Source of the DNA: Gammaproteobacteria bacterium
GTDB lineage: Bacteria > Pseudomonadota > Gammaproteobacteria > Enterobacterales > Alteromonadaceae
Assembly: GCA_018222405.1 (NCBI GenBank)
Contig: JAAFAI010000011.1
Location: forward strand, 95,641-159,640
Direction: 5' to 3'
DNA: 64,000 bases
Part shown: positions 20,830-29,419 of the stretch, in pieces
Layout of the letters: every line of letters starts with the position of its first letter
Numbering within the stretch: the first letter of the stretch is position 1
Notes under the pieces: generated by a model
Databases searched by the model: none
What the model was told of the DNA's origin: nothing
Seen by the model: the letters and a program-made list of their open reading frames with translations, nothing else
Position numbers and translations under genes: made by a program

Positions 20830-21802
20830 CCAGCGAGAAGCGCGCCGTCTCCCTTATCTTATCGCTACGTCCGTCAAGTAGATAATTAAACGCCCATTGC
20901 CCCATATAATAGTGCGGTAGCGCCATGGTGGTTAAACCCGGCTGCAAAAGCGTTGGAATAATGTCCCAGTCATCGAAGCTGGCTATACCAATGTCTTTAC
21001 CAACTTGTAGACCGAGTGCCTGAGCGACAAAATAGACTTCCACAGCAATTGGGTCCTGACCGCACAAAATAGCATCAGGCTTGAAACGAGTGATCAAGTC
21101 CGCAGCCCGCTCCCTGGCGACAGAGCGTTCGATCTGGTTCTCGCGAACGATTACAGATTCGATCACCACATTCTCGGTGCTGAGATTATTTTCCGCAAAG
21201 GCTTGTTCAACACCAGCTTTGCGTAGTCGGCCAGCGATGATATTTTCATTCAGGTTTAGAAATAAAACTCGCTGGTAACCCTTATCCAGCAAAGTTTGTG
21301 TTATTTCGCGGGCCGCTTCTTTTTCATCGGGAACAATCGATGGGTACAAACCGGAACTGTCGTAGCAATTGGCGAGTACTGCCGGTACTTCAGCAAGTTG
21401 AGACGGTACCGACACTTCCCGATGATACATTGCCGCATAAATAATGCCTTCTGCCCGATGTTCAAACAGGTGGTCTACAGCCCCTTCAACACTGTATTTA
21501 TCAACGTTGACATTCAGCACCATGAGCTCTTTATTATGCCGCCATGCCAGGTCCTGAGCCCCTCGAATTAAATCGAATGTATAGGGTACTCTAAGCAACT
21601 CATCGGCGATAAAGCCAATGATGCCTGACTTTTTCCGCCGGGTCATTTGTGCTGCCCGATTAGGCCTGTAGCCCAGTTCGTGAATAGCCTTCAGGACCTT
21701 TTCTCTGTTTTTTGGTTTTACCGTTGGGTCGTTATTAACCACCCGAGAGACTGTCTTAAACGCTACGCCGGCATGCGCAGCCACATCCTTAATCGTCACC
21801 AT
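20810..21802 (-). CDS. LacI-family transcriptional regulator of fructan use
   Basis: A 330-residue regulator. N-terminal helix-turn-helix (TIKDVAAHAGVAFKTVSRVVNN) and hinge (LGYRPNRAAQM), then a periplasmic-binding-protein-like effector domain with the usual SIVPDEKEAAREIT and IGIASFDDWDI. It is convergent with the CscB-like gene and divergent from the giant GH32-like gene. Two identical 20-bp palindromes (11362-11381, 21957-21976) head the two fructan operons and are its likely targets, with repression relieved by a fructose-derived ligand; the ligand is not known from sequence. Confidence 0.88.
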   Translation of the reverse strand: MVTIKDVAAHAGVAFKTVSRVVNNDPTVKPKNREKVLKAIHELGYRPNRAAQMTRRKKSGIIGFIADELLRVPYTFDLIRGAQDLAWRHNKELMVLNVNVDKYSVEGAVDHLFEHRAEGIIYAAMYHREVSVPSQLAEVPAVLANCYDSSGLYPSIVPDEKEAAREITQTLLDKGYQRVLFLNLNENIIAGRLRKAGVEQAFAENNLSTENVVIESVIVRENQIERSVARERAADLITRFKPDAILCGQDPIAVEVYFVAQALGLQVGKDIGIASFDDWDIIPTLLQPGLTTMALPHYYMGQWAFNYLLDGRSDKIRETARFSLVNRQSF

Positions 21803-21925
21803 GGTAAATGGCTTCCACTGTTATTGCTTCTTTTAAGAGCTTAAAGCTACACATTTTTATTAAGTTTAGCCATATCCCTGCCAAATCTTTTGTTTACTAG
21901 TGTCCGCTGCATTGTAAAAAAAATG

Positions 21926-21954
21926 TTGTGTTTTTGTTCTGGCAACATTATTCT
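21926..21954 (+). promoter_or_regulatory. Promoter of the GH32-like / fructokinase operon
   Basis: TTGTGT (21926-21931) and TATTCT (21949-21954) are 17 bp apart. The operator starts 3 bases after the -10, so a bound LacI protein would cover the transcription start. An inverted pair AATGTTG...CAACATT (21922-21928 and 21943-21949) overlaps this promoter and could be a second, weaker site. Confidence 0.5.
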
Positions 21955-21956
21955 AC

Positions 21957-21976
21957 AAAAAGACAACGTTGTTTAA
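21957..21976. promoter_or_regulatory. LacI-family operator, copy 2
   Basis: Identical over 20 bp to the site in front of the SusC gene; palindrome ACAACGTTGT at 21963-21972. It lies in the divergent region between the regulator gene and the giant GH32-like gene, directly after a -10 element. Confidence 0.78.
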
Positions 21977-22078
21977 ATTGGTGGTAGCCGCTTAAGGTTA
22001 TCGACACATTCAGTTTATCGTCATGCCAAACGATTCAGAAAAGCAAACATAGCGCGCCTGGCGGCTATGGAGGATATT

Positions 22079-25000
22079 ATGAAAAAACCGAATACTTACA
22101 ATTTTACCGGGAGCGTTTCAACAGTGGTGTTAGCCACTCTTTTGCTAAGCGCCTGTTCTGACGACCCGGCTAAAAATAAAGTTGACGCTGAACTTATTGT
22201 TTTACAAGAAGGGCAGACGGCTTCAGATGTTATCAATAGTGGTAATTCCGAAGAAGATCCAGTTGAAGACGTAGTGATCACGGATAACCCTGAAACCGCC
22301 GGTCAGCCATTATTTACTAATCCGGAAAACACTGAACAAGTGCTTTCCGGATTTGAATTTTGTTGTGGTCAGTACAACACTTATGCAGAACACGGTTTCG
22401 ACGATATCACCGGTGACTTTGACAAGCTGGATGGTGGCTGGTGGGGCGCTGATGTTGCTGGTGTTGCTGGTGAGCGAGTTTTCTCCAGTTTCGGGGACGG
22501 CTTTAGCGCAGAGGACGAAGCCCTGGGATGGATCGGTTTTAGTGCTGTGGGTTCAATGCAAAGTCCTGCCTTCGAAATTACCGATCGTTTTATCAATTTT
22601 TTGATTGGTGGAGGCAGCAATGGCGTCTCAGAGCCTAATAGCACAGCACTGGCATTAGTTATTGACGATACTGTGGTGCGACAGGCTAGTGGTGACAATA
22701 CGCCTATGAGTATGCGCTGGGTAACTTGGGATGTCGCTGAATATGCAGGACAGTCAGCTCAACTGCGGTTTATAGACAATCACAGCGATGATAATTCTGA
22801 TAGTTCCTTACCTTATTTATTGGTTGACGAAATTCGCATAGCAGAAGAAGCCGCCGCTGCTCCAGAAGCCAGCAGTAAGCTGTTGGCGCAGGTTAACATT
22901 GCTGTAGACCCTGCAGTTGAAGGGATATCAGCATTTCAGCGCGTATCTGATCCTGGTCAGAATATTGCTGGATTTGAGTTTTGTTGCGGCCAATTCAATA
23001 CTTATGCCAATCATGATTTTCGGGCAACCGGCGATATGGATAAGCTGGATGGCGGCTGGTGGGCAGCAGATATAATTAATCACCAGGGAGACCGTGTCTT
23101 CTCCAGTCGAGGTGATGGTTTCGCTGCTGATGGAACCGGATTGGGATGGATTGGCGATGGGGCCACCGGTACCCTGAGTTCTCCTCCGTTCGAAATTTCC
23201 CATCAATTTTTGAATTTCTTAATTGGTGGCGGTACTAACGACATTTCATCTGACAACGCCACCGCTGCAGTGCTCCGGGTCAATGGTAAAGTGGTGAGAC
23301 AGGCCGTAGGTAATGGATTGGAATCTCAGGTTGACTGGTATTCCTGGGATGTAAGTGCATTATTGGGTGAAACGGCAGTATTTGAAATTATTGATCATCA
23401 TGACGGTGAGGGTGATGACAACCTCGCTTTCCTCATGGTGGACGAGATCCGCCTGGCGGATTTTGCGGCTGTTGAGCCCAGTGTAGATGACTTTGTTAGT
23501 CAGCCCGATGATCACAGTATTTCACTGCCTTTAGTCATGGCCGACCCCAATCCGTTCTATAGGGATGGCGAATTCTATATTTATTATTTAATCGACACTG
23601 CATTTCACGACTGGTATCTGACGAAAACAACCGATTTGCAACAAGGGAGTTTTCCAGAGCGGGTACTTGAAGCTACCGGCGATACGAATACTCAGGATCA
23701 ATGGACCGGTTCAGGCAGTGTTATTGAAGATGCTCAGGGACAAACACATCTGTTTTTTACCGGGCATAATGCTGACTTTAATCCGGTTGAAGCTGTTATG
23801 CATGCTGTGGCGACCGACAACACATTATCAGACTTTACCAAAGTGCCTGAAGATACCTTTACAGGCAGCAATGGTTACAGTGATTTCGACTTTCGGGATC
23901 CAAAAGTCTTCTGGAATGAGGCGACGGGAAATTACTGGATGCTGATCACTACTCGCTATAACGATCAGGCTGCTATTGGTTTGTATACGTCCGATAATCT
24001 GTCGACCTGGGATCCTCAGGAACCTCTGTTTTTAATGAACACTCCGCTCAACCTGGAAGTGCCTGATTGGGTCGACTTTGGTGACCGTCAGTTTATGCTG
24101 TTCTCCGATCAGAATGATGGAGAAAGGGATATTAAATATCTACAACAGTCAGAAGCCGGGTGGGAACTGGCTAATTTCGCTGCCTTGGATGGCGAATTTT
24201 ATTATGCTGGACGCACGGCTTCGTCAGAAGATGCCACACTTTTATTCGGTTGGATCCCGCATAAAATTAGCAGAACAAATGCTGGTGTTGGTACGTTTGG
24301 TGGCGATCTTGCGATCCATCAGCTAAATGTTTCTGTGTCGGGCGAGCTCGCTGTACAAATGCCCGCTCAATACAAAAGCCAATTTGCTACCGAAGTAAAT
24401 TCTGATATTCAGCGTCAACAGGGTGCTGTATCCGATGAGTCACCAATATCCATGCTATCTTCATCTGCCTTTACTATGGCGCCGAACACAGATAAAAACC
24501 GTCTCTCGATGACCCTAAAAAGTGAGACTAATGAGGGAAGGGTCGGGCTCTATTTCCCTTCGGACGCAGAAGGCGAACAAGTTGCCAGACTGGAGTTGGA
24601 TACGCGCAGCAACCTGGCATCATTCTACTTTGGCGATACACCTCCCACGGGAGGTGCTAGTGTTACCCCAACGCCTGCGTTGGCCGGCGAGCCGTTATTT
24701 GCCAGAGCGGAACAACCTGATCAAAACGTGGCTGGCTTTGAATTCTGCTGTGGACAGTACAATACTCTGGCAGTTCATGAATTTACTAATGTGACCGGTG
24801 ATTTTGTCAAGCTGGACGGCGGATGGTGGGGCGGTGACGTTGCGAATAACGTCGGTGAGCGGGTGTTTTCAAGCTTTGGTGATGGGTTTGAGGAAGACGG
24901 TACTGCGTTGGGCTGGATTGGCTTTGGTGCGACGGGCAGCGCAGACAGCCCATCCTTTGAAATTACTAAACCCTATATTAACTTCCTAATTGGTGGCGGC

Positions 25001-25507
25001 TCCAACCCTTTCGATAGCGCGAATGCGACTGCTGTTGTATTGCTCGTCAACGGTGAGGTAGTACGTAGTCAGTCCGGCAGTGATGCTGAAAAGACAGCTG
25101 ATGATAAGTTTACCATGGCATGGGCAACCTGGGATGTCTCTGAGTATATCGGACAGACAGCCTCTATCCGATTGATCGATAACCACCCGGATGATGGCTC
25201 TGACACAGCTCTTCCTTATTTGCTTGCAGATCAATTCAGGAATGCGGACTTACCGGCTGTGAGTGAAGATGAAGAGGTAAGTGCTGGTACACTGGATGCT
25301 CAGGTAGAGGTCCCTATGAATTTATCAGAGGGTGTAAAACTGGATGTGTGGCTCGATCCGGAAACCGGTATCGGTACTGCCTATATCAATGACTTCAGGG
25401 CACTCAGTTTCCGGTTGTATGATCTGGAACAGCGACAAGTTGGGGTTTACACCCGCGATGAAGCTATTTCGGTCGAAGAGCTTCAACGATTTATCCGGAG
25501 CGAGTAA
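22079..25507 (+). CDS. Multi-modular GH32-like lipoprotein with three copies of a beta module
   Basis: A 1142-residue lipoprotein; start chosen at the ATG with GGAGG 5 nt upstream, lipobox LLLSAC. Order (counting from this start): module 1 (about 91-256), module 2 (296-461), a diverged GH32-type propeller (485-750), the first half of a beta-sandwich, module 3 (868-1058), then the rest of the sandwich. The likely triad is kept: Asp489 in MADPNPF (replacing WMNDPNG), Asp607 in FRDP, Glu660 in LEVP (replacing WECP), with spacings close to the partner GH32. Each module starts GFEFCCGQ[YF]NT, a vicinal Cys pair, then KLDGGWW, [FY][IL]NFLIGGG, WDVS and a D[HN]H segment. Probably binds and cuts fructan; substrate not proven. 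Confidence 0.75.
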   Translation: MKKPNTYNFTGSVSTVVLATLLLSACSDDPAKNKVDAELIVLQEGQTASDVINSGNSEEDPVEDVVITDNPETAGQPLFTNPENTEQVLSGFEFCCGQYNTYAEHGFDDITGDFDKLDGGWWGADVAGVAGERVFSSFGDGFSAEDEALGWIGFSAVGSMQSPAFEITDRFINFLIGGGSNGVSEPNSTALALVIDDTVVRQASGDNTPMSMRWVTWDVAEYAGQSAQLRFIDNHSDDNSDSSLPYLLVDEIRIAEEAAAAPEASSKLLAQVNIAVDPAVEGISAFQRVSDPGQNIAGFEFCCGQFNTYANHDFRATGDMDKLDGGWWAADIINHQGDRVFSSRGDGFAADGTGLGWIGDGATGTLSSPPFEISHQFLNFLIGGGTNDISSDNATAAVLRVNGKVVRQAVGNGLESQVDWYSWDVSALLGETAVFEIIDHHDGEGDDNLAFLMVDEIRLADFAAVEPSVDDFVSQPDDHSISLPLVMADPNPFYRDGEFYIYYLIDTAFHDWYLTKTTDLQQGSFPERVLEATGDTNTQDQWTGSGSVIEDAQGQTHLFFTGHNADFNPVEAVMHAVATDNTLSDFTKVPEDTFTGSNGYSDFDFRDPKVFWNEATGNYWMLITTRYNDQAAIGLYTSDNLSTWDPQEPLFLMNTPLNLEVPDWVDFGDRQFMLFSDQNDGERDIKYLQQSEAGWELANFAALDGEFYYAGRTASSEDATLLFGWIPHKISRTNAGVGTFGGDLAIHQLNVSVSGELAVQMPAQYKSQFATEVNSDIQRQQGAVSDESPISMLSSSAFTMAPNTDKNRLSMTLKSETNEGRVGLYFPSDAEGEQVARLELDTRSNLASFYFGDTPPTGGASVTPTPALAGEPLFARAEQPDQNVAGFEFCCGQYNTLAVHEFTNVTGDFVKLDGGWWGGDVANNVGERVFSSFGDGFEEDGTALGWIGFGATGSADSPSFEITKPYINFLIGGGSNPFDSANATAVVLLVNGEVVRSQSGSDAEKTADDKFTMAWATWDVSEYIGQTASIRLIDNHPDDGSDTALPYLLADQFRNADLPAVSEDEEVSAGTLDAQVEVPMNLSEGVKLDVWLDPETGIGTAYINDFRALSFRLYDLEQRQVGVYTRDEAISVEELQRFIRSE

Positions 25508-25517
25508 ATATGAAGTT

Positions 25518-25547
25518 AATGCAGGCAGCTCTCTGGCTGTCTGCATT
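25518..25547 (+). terminator. Strong hairpin between the GH32-like gene and the fructokinase
   Basis: AATGCAGGCAGC (25518-25529) pairs with GCTGTCTGCATT (25536-25547), 12 bp with a single G-U pair. A second hairpin CCACCT/AGGTGG (25555-25573) followed by TTTCT comes next. These may attenuate transcription so that less mRNA reaches the fructokinase gene. Confidence 0.55.
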
Positions 25548-25595
25548 GTTTAAGCCACCTATCATGAAGGTGGTTTCTGATTCTGAAAGTGAGCA

Positions 25596-26567
25596 ATGAT
25601 GAGCAAAAATGTAATTTGTATTGGTGAAGCACTAATCGACTTCGTTTGTACTGGTATCGGCGACTGTGATAACCCCACAGAAGTGTATTTAAAAAAGCCC
25701 GGCGGGGCCCCTGCGAACGTTGCTGCATGCATTGGTAGGCTCGGCGGTCGCGCTGAGTTTTTGGGAGCGGTAGGAAATGATGCGTTTGGTACCTACCTGG
25801 TGGGTGAATTAGAAAAGTTCGCGGTGGCGACCAATCATGTACAGCAGGTCAATATACCCACAACGCTTGCATTCGTAACTATACAGGATGACGGTGAAAG
25901 GGAGTTTGTTTTTAATCGCGGTGCTGATGGCGAATTTTTGGTAGAGGAGTTTATAACAGCGGCTGGCTGCAGCAACTCGATTTGTCATTTTGGTTCTGCG
26001 ACTGCCTTTTTAGAGGGAAAATTAAAAACTTCGTACTTTGCATTAGCTGAGCATTGTGCCAGCAAGGATATGCTGCTCAGCTTTGATCCAAATTATAGAG
26101 CGGACCTTTGGCAAGACGATTTGCCGTCCTTTATCGATATGTGCAACACGTTTTTCAAACTATCAGACATGGTAAAAGTCAGCGAAGAAGAACTCCAGTT
26201 GTTGACCGGTGAATATGAAATGGAAAAAGGTTGCGGGGTAATTCATGGCTACGGGGTGAAGACCATTTTTGTTACCCGCGGGAGCAATGGGTGTTATCTA
26301 TCCACTCAGCAAAATGCCACCACGGTACCGGCATTTAAAATTAACCCTGTTGATACCACTGGTGCTGGTGACGCCTTCATCGGCGCTACTTTATTTAAAT
26401 TGTCTTCTTATACTTCTATCAACGCAATGACGTTTGAAAACTTGGTGGAAACAGTTGAATTTGCACAGAAAGTCAGTGCCTATGTCTGTGAAAAACTCGG
26501 TGCAATGACAGCATTACCAACAGAATACGAAGTAAGTAGGCGACAATTCCAAATTGCCAGTAGTTAA
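25596..26567 (+). CDS. Fructokinase, PfkB family
   Basis: A 323-residue PfkB sugar kinase. N-terminal ICIGEALIDF and GGAPANVAACIGRLGG (sugar-binding signature 1), and DTTGAGDAF with the catalytic base near Asp259 (signature 2). Predicted to turn cytoplasmic fructose into fructose 6-phosphate, closing the fructan pathway. It lies 88 bp after the giant GH32-like gene, so it is either in that operon behind a partial terminator or has its own promoter. Two ATG codons in a row (25596 and 25599) are possible starts. Confidence 0.87.
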   Translation: MMSKNVICIGEALIDFVCTGIGDCDNPTEVYLKKPGGAPANVAACIGRLGGRAEFLGAVGNDAFGTYLVGELEKFAVATNHVQQVNIPTTLAFVTIQDDGEREFVFNRGADGEFLVEEFITAAGCSNSICHFGSATAFLEGKLKTSYFALAEHCASKDMLLSFDPNYRADLWQDDLPSFIDMCNTFFKLSDMVKVSEEELQLLTGEYEMEKGCGVIHGYGVKTIFVTRGSNGCYLSTQQNATTVPAFKINPVDTTGAGDAFIGATLFKLSSYTSINAMTFENLVETVEFAQKVSAYVCEKLGAMTALPTEYEVSRRQFQIASS

Positions 26568-26735
26568 GTCAAAGTAATAGCAAACCTGGTGTCGGGCGTT
26601 TCTCTTACTGTAATTTAAAGCAAAGTACAGTATGTATTCCTAGACCTGTTACCAGCTTTTGCGACGGTGGCGTGGAGTGATTATCCACGCACTTAACAGA
26701 TGCTGCTGTAATACCGGATAAGCAGAATCTGCTTG

Positions 26736-27503
26736 TTAACGCTGACTTAGTGCTTGCACCAGTTCGTTTAAGTCTTTGACCACGTAGTCAGGTGCCTGAG
26801 CCAGTGGGTAGAGTGCTTTACCCGGGCGGGCCACAAACGCCGTTTGCATACCTGCCGCTTTGGCGCCAGCGACATCCCAGCCATGGGCAGCAACCATCAG
26901 TGCTTCTTCTGGTTTAACGCCGAGTTTTTCCAATGCCCAGCGATAAGCACGCAAATCAGGTTTATACACCTGAATATCTTCAATGCTCATTCGAGCAACA
27001 AAGAAATCAGTCAGTCCGGCATTTTCAAGCTGTGTTGTTACCCCGTAATTGGATGAGTTTGTTAGTGTTACCAGCTTATAACCCGCCGACTCTAACTGGC
27101 TGAGCCCGGCTTTTACATCTGCATGGGCTGGCAAACTGAGTAGCGGCGGCACAATGGCATCTTTTGCCTGGTCTTCGCTAATTTCGATACTATTGTTGTG
27201 CGCCACCATCATTAATGCAGCAACACCTATTTTGCCAAAGTCCTGATATTCGCCAGAGACTGTTGATACCAGCGAATGGTGCAGCATGGTTGAAAACCAT
27301 AGTGGTAAAAGGTCTTGCCTACCGTTTAGTGCTGCGCCTACTGATTCACGCATGGTCTCTAAATCCAGCAGGGTTTCATTAACATCAAAAATAATGACTT
27401 TTGGTTGTTCTGGCATGGGGTTAGCCTCAGTAATGATTGCCTCTGTTATTAGTACAAAAGTGAACAAAATTCCAATTATGCGTTTAATCACACCGGTCCT
27501 CAA
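26736..27503 (-). CDS. HAD hydrolase, haloacid dehalogenase type II-like, possibly exported
   Basis: A 255-residue protein. HAD motifs are FDVNETLLD (nucleophile near Asp40), LTNSS, YKPDLRAYRWAL and MVAAHGWDVAGAKAAG, which match L-2-haloacid dehalogenases, enzymes that hydrolyse 2-haloacids to 2-hydroxyacids. The first ~28 residues (KRIIGILFTFVLITEAIITEA) form a hydrophobic segment with basic lead-in, resembling a signal peptide or anchor; most members of the family are cytoplasmic. It is divergent from a LysR gene 89 bp away, the usual layout for a regulator and its target. Confidence 0.75.
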   Translation of the reverse strand: MRTGVIKRIIGILFTFVLITEAIITEANPMPEQPKVIIFDVNETLLDLETMRESVGAALNGRQDLLPLWFSTMLHHSLVSTVSGEYQDFGKIGVAALMMVAHNNSIEISEDQAKDAIVPPLLSLPAHADVKAGLSQLESAGYKLVTLTNSSNYGVTTQLENAGLTDFFVARMSIEDIQVYKPDLRAYRWALEKLGVKPEEALMVAAHGWDVAGAKAAGMQTAFVARPGKALYPLAQAPDYVVKDLNELVQALSQR

Positions 27504-27592
27504 AAAGTAAACATATCACCAAGTTTATTGTTTTTGTTTATTAAATGAAGTATTTAATACTGAAACCTTTGTTTAAGATTCTTAAATCATAA

Positions 27593-28492
27593 ATGTATAA
27601 CCTGACCGACTTACAAACCTTTGTCAGTATCGTCGAAAACAAGAGTATTCATGGTGCTGCAGCGGCGCAGCATGTTTCTGTGGCCACAGTCAGCCTGCGT
27701 CTGAGTAAGCTGGAAAAAGCGCTATCCACTGTGCTGGTGTTTCGCGACAGTCGTAAACTGGAATTGTCTTCCGCTGGCGAAGTTTTTTATCAGAGGGTAT
27801 GTGCCATTCTGGAAGCGTTGCGTGATGCGGAATATCAGATTGGCGCGCGCCGGTCATCCATAAGCGGCGTACTAAGAGTCACTATGCCACCCTGGATATT
27901 CTCTAAGTTTGTGATGCCCAGACTAATGGCGTTTGAGCAGCAGTATCCTGATTTGAAACTCGAGTTTTTGATTAACGACCAGTTTGTCAATGTGGTGGAA
28001 GATAAGCAGGATGTTGCAGTGCGGGTCGGGAGTCTTTCAGACTCAGCATTGCTGGCTCGTAAACTGTGTGATAACCATAGGATATTGTGTGCGTCGCCGC
28101 TATATCTGGAGCGTAATGGTACGCCGGACTCACTCGCCCGGTTAGCCGAGCACCGCTGGGTGGTTTTGCCCTGGCAACGTCAGCTTAAAATGCAGGAGTC
28201 TGGCAAGGTGCGCACCTTTAATGTTGATGCCCGGTTTACCGTTTCCAATTCAGATTATATGACCCAGGCATTGCTCGCCGGCCATGGTATTGGCATAAAA
28301 TCTTACATTGCCATTCGTGAGGCGTTGCAATCCGGCCGCTTAGTTGAAGTGCTTCCCGGAACGCTGGCTTCTGGCGAGGCACCGGTATGGTTCTTAAAGC
28401 CACAAAACAGTTTAACGACACGAAAAACAGAAGCATTCTTTGAATTTATGCAGAGTGTCTTTGCGCCTGATCCGCCCAGCGAAGAACTGTAA
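27593..28492 (+). CDS. LysR-family transcriptional regulator
   Basis: A 299-residue LysR regulator: winged helix at the N-terminus (LQTFVSIVENKSIHGAAAAQHVSVATVSLRLSKLE, with the usual helix-turn-helix spacing) and a substrate-binding domain of LysR_substrate type. Length is normal for the family. Divergent from the dehalogenase-like gene, which it probably controls together with its own promoter. Effector unknown. Confidence 0.85.
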   Translation: MYNLTDLQTFVSIVENKSIHGAAAAQHVSVATVSLRLSKLEKALSTVLVFRDSRKLELSSAGEVFYQRVCAILEALRDAEYQIGARRSSISGVLRVTMPPWIFSKFVMPRLMAFEQQYPDLKLEFLINDQFVNVVEDKQDVAVRVGSLSDSALLARKLCDNHRILCASPLYLERNGTPDSLARLAEHRWVVLPWQRQLKMQESGKVRTFNVDARFTVSNSDYMTQALLAGHGIGIKSYIAIREALQSGRLVEVLPGTLASGEAPVWFLKPQNSLTTRKTEAFFEFMQSVFAPDPPSEEL

Positions 28493-28721
28493 CTTAACGC
28501 CGCAAAGTCTGCTATTTTCCTGGATACTTCTATAATGAGTGGGTGGCAGGGATATACTGCTATAAAAAGTGACAGAAAATCTGGCGGGGATAACAGTACT
28601 TTAAGTACAAACCATTTTACAATGTTGTGATTTTTCAGCAGAATCCTAAGGTAAACATGCCAAGGCTGGCCAGTTTAAAAGCGCTATACCAACGATTCTA
28701 AATAACAGTGAGTTGCACACC

Positions 28722-29384
28722 ATGTCACAGTCCACGCTGCCAAAAGCCATTCTCTTCGACCATGACGGTACCCTGATAAACTCAGAGGCCGTGCATTTTA
28801 AGTTGTGGCAGCAAACGCTTGCGCCTTATGGTGTGGACTTAACCGACGCTTATTATAATGAGACGATGGCGGGTGTGCCCACCTCGCAAAATGGCGTGGA
28901 TGTGGTGCGGGATTTCAATTTATCAGCTGCGCCGGCGGAGTTAGCTAATACGAAAACCCGGCTGACAGAAGAGCATCTGCATAAAGCGCCTTTTCCGCTA
29001 ATGCCTGGCGCACTGGAAACCATGACGCTCTGTCATGAGCAAGGGCTGCGTATTGCCATTGTAACTGGCGGCAGTAAGTATTCGGTGCAGCGTACCCTGG
29101 AATGTTACGGCTTTGCCGACTGGGTGGAGTGCGTAGTAGCGGTAGAGGACGTGGAGCACAGTAAACCCGCCCCCGATTGTTACCTGATGGCTCTTAAACA
29201 AATGGGCCTCGCAGCAGAGCAGGCGATGGCAGTGGAAGATACTGAGCACGGTCTGGCTGCTGCAGTAGCCGCCGGACTGCGTTGTGTCGCGGTACCTACC
29301 GAACAATCCCTGGGCCATGACTTTTCTGCCGCGGCCGCGGTATATCAAAGCTTGTCTGAGTGGACTAACGAGCAATTTAGCTAA
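28722..29384 (+). CDS. HAD phosphatase, beta-phosphoglucomutase/Gph-like
   Basis: A 220-residue HAD subfamily IA protein. Motif I is LFDHDGTLINSE with the nucleophile and general-acid aspartates, the alpha-helical cap follows (residues about 20-85), then motif II IVTGGSKYS, the motif III lysine in EHSKPAPDCY, and motif IV AVEDTEHGLAAAVAAG. Substrate is a phosphorylated sugar or glycolate in related proteins; not identifiable here. A TTG at 28713 also opens the frame, but the ATG at 28722 is preferred. Followed at 35 bp by an unknown gene. Confidence 0.8.
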   Translation: MSQSTLPKAILFDHDGTLINSEAVHFKLWQQTLAPYGVDLTDAYYNETMAGVPTSQNGVDVVRDFNLSAAPAELANTKTRLTEEHLHKAPFPLMPGALETMTLCHEQGLRIAIVTGGSKYSVQRTLECYGFADWVECVVAVEDVEHSKPAPDCYLMALKQMGLAAEQAMAVEDTEHGLAAAVAAGLRCVAVPTEQSLGHDFSAAAAVYQSLSEWTNEQFS

Positions 29385-29419
29385 CTAACCAACCCGGTGC
29401 TGATAGGAAATCCAAAAAC

